Source of the DNA: JBCBSP01 sp964550935
GTDB taxonomy: Bacteria; Pseudomonadota; Alphaproteobacteria; Caulobacterales; Maricaulaceae
DNA: 64,000 nt
Reading direction: 5' to 3'
Assembly: GCA_964550935.1 (NCBI GenBank)
Contig: CAZKBB010000004.1
Coordinates: 15,844-79,843, forward strand
Positions within the stretch are counted from its first letter, which is position 1; every line of letters starts with the position of its first letter. This document shows, piece after piece, positions 18,536 through 26,147 of the stretch. The notes under the pieces are model-generated. The model was not told the origin of the DNA. It saw nothing but the letters and a program-made list of their open reading frames with translations, and ran no database searches. The translations under genes and the position numbers were made by a program.

Positions 18536-19722
18536 ACGCTGACGCGCGCGCCATCGACGCTGAAGGCGGCGCCATCGCGCTTCTTGAGCGCCTGATCGCG
18601 TTCGACACCACCTCGCGCAACTCCAACCTGGCCCTGATCGACTGGGTGGAGGCCTATATGGAGGGCCTCGGCGCGCGCTGCGAGCGTGTGGCGAGCCCGG
18701 ACGGGCGCAAGGCGAACCTGCACGCCGTGCTGGGCCCTGAGGTCGACGGCGGGGTGGTGCTGTCAGGCCATAGCGACGTGGTGCCGGTGGACGGTCAGGA
18801 CTGGTCGAGCGATCCGTTCGCCGCCGAGATCCGCGGTGACAAGCTCTACGGGCGCGGCGCGTGCGACATGAAGGGCTTCATCGCCTGCGCGCTCGCCGCC
18901 GCGCCCGACCTCGCCAAGGCCGATCTGAAGCGCCCGGTCCATTTCGCCTTCTCCTATGACGAGGAGGTGGGCTGTCTCGGCGCCCCGGCGATGATCAAGG
19001 CCATGGCGGCGATGAGCCCGCGCCCGTCGGCCGTGATCGTCGGGGAACCGACCGATATGCGCGTGGTCACGGGCCACAAGGGTCTTTACTCGGTCCGCGT
19101 CGACGTCCGCGGCAAGGAGGCCCATTCAAGCCTTGTGGACTCAGGCGCATGCGCGACGACCTATTCGGTCGAGTTGATGAACCACCTCCTGCAGGAGGCC
19201 GCGGCCCTGCGCGCGGCGGCCCCTGAGGACAGCCCGTTCGATCCGCCCTTCGGCACGCTGACGATCGGGCGCATGGGCGGGGGCACGGCGGTGAACATCC
19301 TGGCCGGCCACGCCTGGTTCGAGGCGTTGATGCGCCCGGCCCCCTGGGATGATGGGCCCGGCCTCGGCGAACGACTGCAAGCCAAAGCCGCCGAGGTGGA
19401 GGCGCGCATGCGCGACGCCGCGCCGGAGGCCAGCGTGACGGTTCAGGTGATGTCGAACGTGCCCCCGCTCAGTCCCGAGGACGAGGCCGAAGGCGGCGGC
19501 GAGGCCGAGACGCTCGCCCGTCAGCTGACCGGCGACAACCAGCCGCGCGTGGTCGCCTACGGCACCGAGAGCGGCCAGTTCCAAGAGGCGGGCTTCTCCG
19601 CGGTGGTGTGCGGGCCGGGCTCGATCGAACAGGCCCACCAGCCCGATGAATTCGTGGCGCTGGATCAGCTGGAGGCCTGCATGGGCTTTCTGAAGCGCCT
19701 CGAGGAGCGGTTGAGCGCGTAA
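18532..19722 (+). CDS. argE: Acetylornithine deacetylase
   Basis: A 396-residue M20-family amidohydrolase that removes acetate from N-acetylornithine in arginine synthesis. Metal ligands are in GHSDVVPVDGQDW, RGACDMKGF, DEEVGCLG (catalytic Glu-Glu pair), VGEPTDMRVVTGHKG and a C-terminal His in IEQAHQPDEF. Start is GTG 18532, which overlaps the TGA of the second FKBP gene (18533-18535), so translation is coupled. An upstream in-frame ATG at 18343 lies inside the FKBP gene and is not credible. The sequence fits the alphaproteobacterial ArgE type; closely related M20 deacylases cannot be fully excluded. Confidence 0.92.
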   Translation: MNADARAIDAEGGAIALLERLIAFDTTSRNSNLALIDWVEAYMEGLGARCERVASPDGRKANLHAVLGPEVDGGVVLSGHSDVVPVDGQDWSSDPFAAEIRGDKLYGRGACDMKGFIACALAAAPDLAKADLKRPVHFAFSYDEEVGCLGAPAMIKAMAAMSPRPSAVIVGEPTDMRVVTGHKGLYSVRVDVRGKEAHSSLVDSGACATTYSVELMNHLLQEAAALRAAAPEDSPFDPPFGTLTIGRMGGGTAVNILAGHAWFEALMRPAPWDDGPGLGERLQAKAAEVEARMRDAAPEASVTVQVMSNVPPLSPEDEAEGGGEAETLARQLTGDNQPRVVAYGTESGQFQEAGFSAVVCGPGSIEQAHQPDEFVALDQLEACMGFLKRLEERLSA

Positions 19723-19780
19723 CCGGGAACCGTTCGACCGCCGGGGCGTTCGCGGCCCTTGAGCCGTCGCAGGAGCCCGC

Positions 19781-20821
19781 GTGTCCGAAATCCTCTCCAC
19801 CGCGCGCGCCACCGTCCAGGCCGCGCCGCCCGAAGTGCTTGTTTCGCTCGCGATCTCGGCGCTGTTGATCCTGGGTGCGATCGTGACCGCCTTGCGGCTC
19901 GGAGAGCGCGGCGATCGGGGCTCAATGCTCGGGCGCGCGCTGGCCTCCATGCGTGCGCCGATCATCGCCGCCGGGCTGGCCTTCGCCGCCTCCGCCGCCG
20001 TCCCGATACTGGGGCTGGACGCGGAGACCCGCCGCGCGCTCGCCGTCACGGCGCGCGTTCTGGGCGTCCTGTCCATCGGCTGGGCGATCGCGGCGGCCGG
20101 CGACATCATCCTGCGCCGTCTGACCGAGCGCGCCGAGCGCCATGCGTTGAGCGATCTTCAGGCGCGTGCGCGCGCCACAAAGCTGAACATTCTGCGCCGG
20201 GTCTGGATCGTGGTGGCGGGATTTCTCGCCCTCGGCGCGGCGCTGATCTCGATTCCGTCCGCGCGCGATCTCGGCGTGTCGCTGTTCGCCTCGGCCGGCG
20301 TGCTCGGCATCGTGGTGGGCGTGGCCGCCCAGCCGGTGCTGTCCAACCTGGTGGCGGGGCTTCAGCTCGCNNNNNNNNNNNNNNNNNNNNNNNNNNNNNN
20401 NNNNNNNNNNNNNNNNNNNNNNNNNNNNNNNNNNNNNNNNNNNNNNNNNNNNNNNNNNNNNNNNNNNNNNAAGGCGAGCGAGCTGCACGACGGCGACGTG
20501 TCCGGCCTTCAGGTGATCGACGCCGATGAGACCACGCTCACCGTGCGCGCCATCGCCAGCGCGCCGGACAGCCCTCAGACCTGGGATCTGCGCTGTCATG
20601 TGCGCGAGGCGATGATCGACTGGCTCCAGAGCGAGCACCCTTACGCCCTGCCGCGCTGGCGCCAGGAAAGCGACGAAACCCAGCGCGAAGGCGAGCCGGC
20701 GAGCTGGGCGGCGGGGCCTCAGGGCACGGGCGATGCGCGCTCTGGCGAAGGCGAGCGCGATCCCTCCCTGCGCGACCGCGCGGGCGGCGCCGGGGCGCCC
20801 CTTCCGCGCACGCAAAGATAA
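19781..20821 (+). CDS. MscS-family mechanosensitive channel, interrupted by assembly gap
   Basis: GTG start at 19781 with AGGAG upstream. The N-terminal part has about four hydrophobic segments (residues about 18-38, 58-75, 85-105 and 140-160) and ends in the MscS pore helix signature ASAGVLGIVVGVAAQPVLSNLVAGLQL. The 100 Ns follow, and the frame resumes in the C-terminal domain (DETTLTVRAIASAPDSPQTWDLRCHVREAMIDWL). The Ns replace the cytoplasmic beta domain. Related proteins have about 85-90 residues there, so more sequence is missing than 100 bases. A low-complexity charged tail ends the protein. It should open under membrane tension in osmotic downshock. Confidence 0.88.
   Translation: MSEILSTARATVQAAPPEVLVSLAISALLILGAIVTALRLGERGDRGSMLGRALASMRAPIIAAGLAFAASAAVPILGLDAETRRALAVTARVLGVLSIGWAIAAAGDIILRRLTERAERHALSDLQARARATKLNILRRVWIVVAGFLALGAALISIPSARDLGVSLFASAGVLGIVVGVAAQPVLSNLVAGLQLXXXXXXXXXXXXXXXXXXXXXXXXXXXXXXXXXXKASELHDGDVSGLQVIDADETTLTVRAIASAPDSPQTWDLRCHVREAMIDWLQSEHPYALPRWRQESDETQREGEPASWAAGPQGTGDARSGEGERDPSLRDRAGGAGAPLPRTQR
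20371..20470. other. Assembly gap 1 (100 N)
   Basis: One hundred Ns inside the MscS gene. The round number indicates a placeholder length. By comparison with the channel family, about 250-270 bases are probably absent. Confidence 0.95.
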
Positions 20822-20899
20822 TCGCCCGCCTGAGGAACGAATCCTCCAGGGCCTGTGTTGTAGCGCTGTAAGACGCAAAGCAGACGGAGGAGCCTTACC

Positions 20900-21103
20900 A
20901 TGAGTATCGCCCGAGTCACCGAAATCTCCGCCACGTCGCCCAACGGTTTCGACGACGCGGTCAAGAGCGGTCTCAACCGCGCGTCCAAGACCCTGCGCAA
21001 CATCAAGAGCGCGTGGGTGAAGGATCAAAACGTCATGCTGTCCGACGGTGACGTGAAGGAGTTCAAGGTCAACCTGCTCGTCACCTTCGAACTGGACGAG
21101 TAG
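20900..21103 (+). CDS. Dodecin family protein
   Basis: A 67-residue dodecin-type protein, a family that forms 12-subunit shells which bind flavin or CoA-type ligands. The fold is recognisable throughout: VTEISATSPNGFDDAVKSGLNRASKTLRNIK, then WVKDQNV, DGDVKEFKVNLLVTFEL. Aligned without gaps to the M. tuberculosis protein, the flavin-stacking Trp position (DWFEV) is Ser here (KSAWV) and the Gln of HFQV is Lys (EFKV), so classical flavin stacking may be lost or altered. GGAGGAG stands before the ATG and a strong terminator follows, so it is a single-gene unit. Confidence 0.93.
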   Translation: MSIARVTEISATSPNGFDDAVKSGLNRASKTLRNIKSAWVKDQNVMLSDGDVKEFKVNLLVTFELDE

Positions 21104-21164
21104 ACACCGCCTCAGACGGAGCCGCGGACGGTCCCTCCCCCCCCGACGATGTCCGCCGCTCCTA

Positions 21165-21199
21165 AAGCGCCCCGGCGTCCCCCGCGCGCCGGGGCGCTT
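21165..21199 (+). terminator. Strong hairpin terminator after dodecin
   Basis: AAGCGCCCCGGCG (21165-21177) and CGCCGGGGCGCTT (21187-21199) form a perfect 13-bp stem with a 9-base loop, about 60 bases after the dodecin stop. It ends in CTTG and has no long T-run, but the stem is the most stable one seen between genes in this window. Confidence 0.75.
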
Positions 21200-21271
21200 G
21201 CATGCGCGGGAACGCACGCGCCGCCGAATCCGTTATCATGGGTCGACACGCCATTTAGGGACCCTCGATCC

Positions 21272-23512
21272 ATGGGCGATTTCCGCAAGACCCGCATCTC
21301 CAAACCCCTGATGAGCTGGTTCAAGTCGGTGCTGCCGCCGATGTCGGACACCGAGGCCCAGGCCATCGAAGCCGGCACGGTCTGGTGGGATCGCGAGATC
21401 ATGTCCGGACGCCCGGACTGGGACTATCTGAAAAACCTTGAGCCGGCGGCGCTGAGCGAGGCCGAACAGGCCTTCATCGACGGCCCGCTCCAGAACTTGT
21501 GCGCAATGCTCGACGATTGGGAGATCGAGCATGAGAACAAGGACATGCCCAAACCGGTGTGGGACGTCCTGATCAAGGAAGGCTTCTTCGCCATGATCAT
21601 CCCGACCGAGTACGGCGGGAAGGGCTTCTCCGCGCGCGCCCACTCCGAGGTGGTGCGCACGATCGCGACGCGCTCGATCACCTGCGCGGTCACGGTGATG
21701 GTGCCCAACTCGCTCGGGCCGGGCGAGCTCTTGATGCTTTACGGAACCGAGGCCCAGAAGGACCATTACCTGCCGCGCCTGGCCAGCGGCGAGGACATCC
21801 CCTGCTTCGCGCTGACCGGCGTGGAGGCCGGTTCCGACGCCAGCGCCATGACCGACGAGGGCGTGGTCGTGGAGCGCGAGGTGGACGGGAAGAAGACGCT
21901 CGGCGTCTCCATCACCTGCAACAAGCGCTACATCACACTCGCCCCGATCGCGACGATCGCCGGGCTCGCCTTCCGCCTGCGCGATCCCGACGGATTGCTC
22001 GGCGGGGAAGAGGATCGCGGCGTCACCGTGGCGCTCATCCCGACCGATACGCCGGGCCTTGAGACCGGAAACCGCCACTTGCCGTCGGGGCTGGCCTTCC
22101 TGAACGGGCCGGTGCGCGGGACGGACGTCTTCGTGCCGCTGGACAATATTCTCGGCGGCGAGGCGCAGATCGGCCAGGGCTGGAAGATGCTGATGGGCGC
22201 GCTCGCGGCCGGGCGCGGCATCTCGCTGCCGTCCTTGAGCGCGGCCGGCGCGGCGCTGAGCGCCCAGACCGCCGGCGCCTATGCGCGCGTGCGCGAGCAG
22301 TTCGGCCTGCCGGTGGGCACGTTCGAGGGCGTGCGCGAGCCGCTCGCGCGCATCGCCGCGACCGCCTACCTGCTCGACGGGGCGCGCATGCTCACCACCG
22401 CCGGGATCGACGCGGGCGAAAAACCCGCCGTTGTCTCCGCGATCATGAAATACCACGCCACCGAGCGGCTTCGCCAAGCGGTCAACGACGCCATGGACAT
22501 CCATGGCGGCAAGACGATCTGCGAAGGACCCAAGAACCATCTCGCCACCGCCTACAAGGCGCTGCCGGTGGGCGTCACGGTGGAGGGCGCGAACATCCTG
22601 ACGCGCTCTCTCATCGTGTTCGGCCAGGGCGCGATCCGCTGCCACCCCTATATCCTGAAGGAGATGGAGGCGGTGCAGTCGGCCGAGGAGGACGAGGACG
22701 CCGCGCTCGACCGCTTCGACACGCTCCTCTTTGCTCATATCGGCCACGACGCCAAAAATGTCGCGCGCTCGCTGTTCCACGGCGTCACCGGCGGGGTGTT
22801 CGCCCATTCGCCCAAGGGCGCGGGCGATCTGTCCGGTCATTACCAGTCCTTGAGCCACGCCAGCGTGCGCCTCGCCGTCGCCTCTGAAATCGCGCTCGGC
22901 GCCATGGGCGGCGCGCTGAAGAAAAAGGAGACGATCTCGGCGCGCCTCGGCGACGTCATGGCGGAGATTTATCTCCTCTCCGGCGCGCTGAAGCGCTTCG
23001 AGATGGAGGGCCGGCCCAAGGCCGACCGGGCGATCCTCGACTATCTCTTCGCCGACGGGCTGTATCGCATTCAAGAGCGCCTGCGCGAGGTGCGCCGCAA
23101 CTTCCCGGGGCTCGGCTGGCGGATCTTGATGGGGCTGCTCCTGTTCCCGGTCGGCGCGCACGCGAAAAAGCCGTCCGACAGGCGCATGAACCGCGTGGCG
23201 GAGATCCCCCAGACGCCGGGCGCGGCGCGCGACCGGCTGACCCGCGGGGTCTATGTCGGCGAAACCGGAACGGTCGCCGACCTCGAGGCCGCGCTGGCCG
23301 CCGTGATCCGGCGCGACGCGCTCCTCGACAAGGTGAAGGAGGCCGGCGTCGAGCTTGACGATGCGGTCGAGAAGACGGTGCTCACCCAGGCTGAACGCGA
23401 GGAAATCGACGCCGCCGCGCCGCTCGTGCGCGCGGTGCTCGAGGTCGACGACTTCGACCCTGCGGCGCTCACCGGCGCATCAAGCCAGGGCGGCGAGCAG
23501 AAAGCGGCGTGA
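21272..23512 (+). CDS. fadE: Acyl-CoA dehydrogenase FadE
   Basis: A protein of about 746 residues that performs the first, FAD-dependent step of fatty-acid beta-oxidation. It aligns along its length with E. coli FadE: MPPMS-type segment VLPPMSDTEAQAIEAGTVWW, VPNSLGPGELL, HYLPRLASGEDIPCFALTGVEAGSDA, CNKRYITLAPIATIAGLAFRL, VEGANILTRSLIVFGQGAIRCHPY, and the extra C-terminal domain (ISARLGDVMAEIYLLS). It lacks the N-terminal membrane helix of the E. coli protein. Start at ATG 21272 (MGDFRKTRIS) matches the family; the frame extends upstream into the terminator region without support. Its stop overlaps the next gene. Confidence 0.96.
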   Translation: MGDFRKTRISKPLMSWFKSVLPPMSDTEAQAIEAGTVWWDREIMSGRPDWDYLKNLEPAALSEAEQAFIDGPLQNLCAMLDDWEIEHENKDMPKPVWDVLIKEGFFAMIIPTEYGGKGFSARAHSEVVRTIATRSITCAVTVMVPNSLGPGELLMLYGTEAQKDHYLPRLASGEDIPCFALTGVEAGSDASAMTDEGVVVEREVDGKKTLGVSITCNKRYITLAPIATIAGLAFRLRDPDGLLGGEEDRGVTVALIPTDTPGLETGNRHLPSGLAFLNGPVRGTDVFVPLDNILGGEAQIGQGWKMLMGALAAGRGISLPSLSAAGAALSAQTAGAYARVREQFGLPVGTFEGVREPLARIAATAYLLDGARMLTTAGIDAGEKPAVVSAIMKYHATERLRQAVNDAMDIHGGKTICEGPKNHLATAYKALPVGVTVEGANILTRSLIVFGQGAIRCHPYILKEMEAVQSAEEDEDAALDRFDTLLFAHIGHDAKNVARSLFHGVTGGVFAHSPKGAGDLSGHYQSLSHASVRLAVASEIALGAMGGALKKKETISARLGDVMAEIYLLSGALKRFEMEGRPKADRAILDYLFADGLYRIQERLREVRRNFPGLGWRILMGLLLFPVGAHAKKPSDRRMNRVAEIPQTPGAARDRLTRGVYVGETGTVADLEAALAAVIRRDALLDKVKEAGVELDDAVEKTVLTQAEREEIDAAAPLVRAVLEVDDFDPAALTGASSQGGEQKAA

Positions 23513-25452
23513 GCAGGCCTGAGCGTCTCGACAGCGCCGAGGCGGCTGTTGATCTCGCGATCGGCCGCGTCGGCAAGCGCATCGTGCTCGGCCTGCCGCT
23601 CGCGCTCGGCAAGGCGAACCATATCGCCAACGCGTTCTATGCGCGCGCCAAGGCCGACCCGGATCTTGATCTGACGATCTTCAGCGCCTTGTCGCTGGAT
23701 ATTCCCCAGGCGCCGAACGCGCTGGCCGCGCGCCTGCTCGATCCGATTACGGATCGTCTTTATAAGGACTATCCACAACTCGACTACGCGGTGGACCGTC
23801 GCACGGGCGCCCTGCCGGCCAATGTGACAGTGAAGGAGTTCTTCCTGCCGCCTGGCTCGCTCATGTCGAACCCGACGGCCCAGCGTGATTATGTCAGCTC
23901 CAACTATACCCATGCGGGCCGGGACATCCTCGACGCGGGACTGAACGTGATCGCGCAGATGGTCGCACCCGGTCTTGATCCGGATACGGAAGGGTTGTCT
24001 CGGAACTACAGCCTGTCGTGCAATCCGGACCTGTCCCTGGATCTCGTGCCGGCGCTGCGCGAGCGCGGCCGGCCGCATGTCGTCCTGGGCGAGGTGAACG
24101 CCGACCTGCCCTTCCTCGGCCGCGACGCCGTGGTCGAGCCGGACTGGTTCGACGGGCTGTATGACGCCGGGCGCTATACGCTTTTTCCCACGCCGGCCGA
24201 GACCGTCCGCCTCGCCGACCATGCGATCGGGATACAAGCGAGCGCGTTGATCCGCGACGGCGGGACACTGCAGATCGGCATCGGCGCGCTGTCCGACGCG
24301 CTGTCCCATGGGCTGCGCCTGCGCCACGGGATGAACCGGGCGTGGAACGAGATGCGCGCCGCGCTGGACGCCGACGATGGTCCGCTGACGGAGGACATCG
24401 GCGGGACGGGTCCGTTCGAGCTCGGCCTCTACGGCTGCAGCGAGATGATCACCGAGGGTCTGCTCTCGCTTTACGACTGCGGGGCGCTGACCCGAGAGGT
24501 GTTCGACGACGAGGACATCCAGGCCCGCGCGCTGGACGACCCCGACCGCGCGCCGGCTGCCGGCGGGATCGTGCTCCAGGGCGGCTTCTATCTGGGACCG
24601 GCCTCGCTTTATCGGCGCCTGCGCGACATGGCGCCGTCGCTGCTTGACCGTATCGACATGACGTCGATCTCCAAGATCAATCATCTGTATGGGGACGAAC
24701 ATCTGAAGCGGCTGCAGCGCCGCGATGCGCGCTTCGTCAACACTGCGATGATGGTCAACGGGCGCGGCGCGGCGATCTCCGACACCCTGGCCGACGGGCG
24801 CGTGGTGAGCGGGATCGGAGGGCAGTACAACTTCGCCGCCATGGCTCAGGAACTCGATGACGGGCGCAGCCTTATCCTGGTGCGCGCCACGCGCACCTCG
24901 AAGGGCGAAACCAAGTCGAACATTATTTGGGAGGGCGGCGAGGCGAGCGTGCCGCGCCACCTGCGCGACATCGTGGTGACCGAGTACGGCGCGGCGGATT
25001 TGCGCGGCAAGACCGACCGCGAGGTCGCCATAGCGCTGGCCCGGATCGCCGACAGCCGATTTCAGAACGCGTTTCTCGACGCGGCCAAGGCCGCCGGCAA
25101 GCTGGAGGCGGACTACGCCCTGCCCGCGCGCTTCACCAACAACAGCCCCGAGCGCCTGCGCGCCGCGCTGGCCGCGGCGCAGGGCGAAGGTCTGCTCCCG
25201 GACTACCCGCTGGGAACCGATCTCACCGAGGAAGAGCAGGCGCTTAAAGACGCGCTCGAATGGCTGCGCGAGGCGACCGCGACGCGGCTCAAACGTCTGC
25301 GCGTGCTCGCCGCAGCGCTCCTCGCCTCGCCCAAGGCCGGCGCTTTCGCGCCGCATCTGGAGCGCATGGAACTCGATGCGCTCCAGGCCATCAGTGAACG
25401 GATCGACCGCCGCCTCGTGCTCCACGCTCTCCGCCAGGTGCGCGTAGGATAA
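23509..25452 (+). CDS. Acetyl-CoA hydrolase/transferase-like protein
   Basis: A 647-residue protein of the acetyl-CoA hydrolase/transferase family. Visible family segments are LGEVNADLPFLG, IRDGGTLQIGIGALSDAL, ELGLYGCSEMITEGLLSLYDCG, NTAMMVNGRGAAISDTLADGRVVSGIGGQYNFAAMAQEL and IVVTEYGAADLRGKTDREVAIAL, the last two typical of the C-terminal domain. It is longer than the usual 430-500 residues because of an N-terminal block and a C-terminal helical tail. GTG start overlaps the fadE stop (GTGA), so the two are coupled. It probably releases or transfers CoA from a product of beta-oxidation; the acyl group is unknown. Confidence 0.88.
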   Translation: MSRPERLDSAEAAVDLAIGRVGKRIVLGLPLALGKANHIANAFYARAKADPDLDLTIFSALSLDIPQAPNALAARLLDPITDRLYKDYPQLDYAVDRRTGALPANVTVKEFFLPPGSLMSNPTAQRDYVSSNYTHAGRDILDAGLNVIAQMVAPGLDPDTEGLSRNYSLSCNPDLSLDLVPALRERGRPHVVLGEVNADLPFLGRDAVVEPDWFDGLYDAGRYTLFPTPAETVRLADHAIGIQASALIRDGGTLQIGIGALSDALSHGLRLRHGMNRAWNEMRAALDADDGPLTEDIGGTGPFELGLYGCSEMITEGLLSLYDCGALTREVFDDEDIQARALDDPDRAPAAGGIVLQGGFYLGPASLYRRLRDMAPSLLDRIDMTSISKINHLYGDEHLKRLQRRDARFVNTAMMVNGRGAAISDTLADGRVVSGIGGQYNFAAMAQELDDGRSLILVRATRTSKGETKSNIIWEGGEASVPRHLRDIVVTEYGAADLRGKTDREVAIALARIADSRFQNAFLDAAKAAGKLEADYALPARFTNNSPERLRAALAAAQGEGLLPDYPLGTDLTEEEQALKDALEWLREATATRLKRLRVLAAALLASPKAGAFAPHLERMELDALQAISERIDRRLVLHALRQVRVG

Positions 25453-25470
25453 GCGCGGCCACCTTCGGTC

Positions 25471-25510
25471 TCCACCCCACCCTGACCCTTCCCTTGAAGG
25501 GGAGGGAGGA
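25471..25510. repeat. GC-rich intergenic palindromic repeat, copy A
   Basis: ACCCCACCC (25474-25482) precedes a small hairpin, CCCTTC/GAAGGG with loop CCTT (25486-25501), followed by GGAGGG. The arrangement recurs at 30016-30048. It lies between the CoA-transferase stop and the convergent small zinc-protein gene and may also end transcription. Confidence 0.5.
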
Positions 25511-25590
25511 CGCGTCACGGCCGCGCCTTTTGGAGCAGACAGTCAGCGGCGTGCGACATCGCATGAAACGCTTCGGGAGGGCCGTATGGA

Positions 25591-25815
25591 TCAGGCGCGG
25601 GCGTCGACGCCGGCTTGGCCGGCGCAGTGGGCCGAGCAGAAGACGGTTCCGTCGCCCTCAGCGCCGTGGCCGATCACGCGCACGCCGCAGCGTCCGCAGC
25701 GCGGGGCGAGGCGCTCGACCGCGCACTCGAAGCTGTCGAAGGTGTAGGTCTCGCCGCCCATGCGGACTTCGAAGGCGGCGTGATAGTCGTTTCCGCATTG
25801 CGCGCACTGCGTCAT
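25591..25815 (-). CDS. Small Cys-rich zinc-ribbon-like protein
   Basis: A 74-residue protein with three cysteine clusters: CAQCGNDY (residues 4-7), a single Cys in DSFECAVERLAP, CGRCG (about 40-43) and FCSAHC (about 59-63). A GGETYTFDSFECA segment and the C-terminal CxxxC resemble the TRASH/YHS-type metal-binding folds and small proteins often labelled metallothionein-like. It probably binds zinc. It is divergent from the next gene with only 64 bp between the two starts. Confidence 0.8.
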   Translation of the reverse strand: MTQCAQCGNDYHAAFEVRMGGETYTFDSFECAVERLAPRCGRCGVRVIGHGAEGDGTVFCSAHCAGQAGVDARA

Positions 25816-25879
25816 GGCCAGTCTCCTGCGTTTTGCTCGATGGAGGAACGCGCAGCGGCGCGGCCGCGTTCAACCGGCC

Positions 25880-26083
25880 ATGAGCTCGGCTGATCCCACC
25901 AAGCGCCCCGACCCCGATCCGCACGAAGGCGATCGCGAGACGCCCGACGCCTACCGGGCGCGCGATGTGCGCCAGGGTCAGATCATTCTTCGCAAGCCGT
26001 GGATGCGCTGGACCTTCGGGTGCGGACTTGGAGTCGCGCTCGTGTTCGCGGCCGCGACCGGCTGGGTCCTCCTCGCGCCGTGA
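25880..26083 (+). CDS. Small single-pass membrane protein
   Basis: A 67-residue protein: a charged, Pro/Asp-rich N-terminus, the segment ARDVRQGQIILRKPWMRWTFGCGL, and one hydrophobic helix (about residues 45-66) ending at the C-terminus. Similar short proteins with a RQGxIIL segment are common in alphaproteobacteria and have no known function. The ATG at 25880 gives the natural N-terminus; the frame starts further upstream within the promoter of the divergent gene. Confidence 0.65.
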   Translation: MSSADPTKRPDPDPHEGDRETPDAYRARDVRQGQIILRKPWMRWTFGCGLGVALVFAAATGWVLLAP

Positions 26084-26102
26084 ACAAGCGTCAATGAAGG
26101 CA

Positions 26103-26116
26103 CTCCGTATGCGGAG
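26103..26116. terminator. Short hairpin between convergent genes
   Basis: CTCCG/CGGAG with loop TATG lies midway between two converging genes. It is only 5 bp and has no T-run, so it is a weak candidate for a shared terminator. Confidence 0.25.
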
Positions 26117-26147
26117 CGCCTACCGGCGTAATGCCTGACCCCATTCA

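Noticed and set aside
20900..21103. Loss of the flavin-stacking Trp in dodecin as a novel finding
   Set aside because: I recall a common proteobacterial dodecin branch with a similar GAWV/SAWV stretch, so the change is probably a normal subfamily feature.
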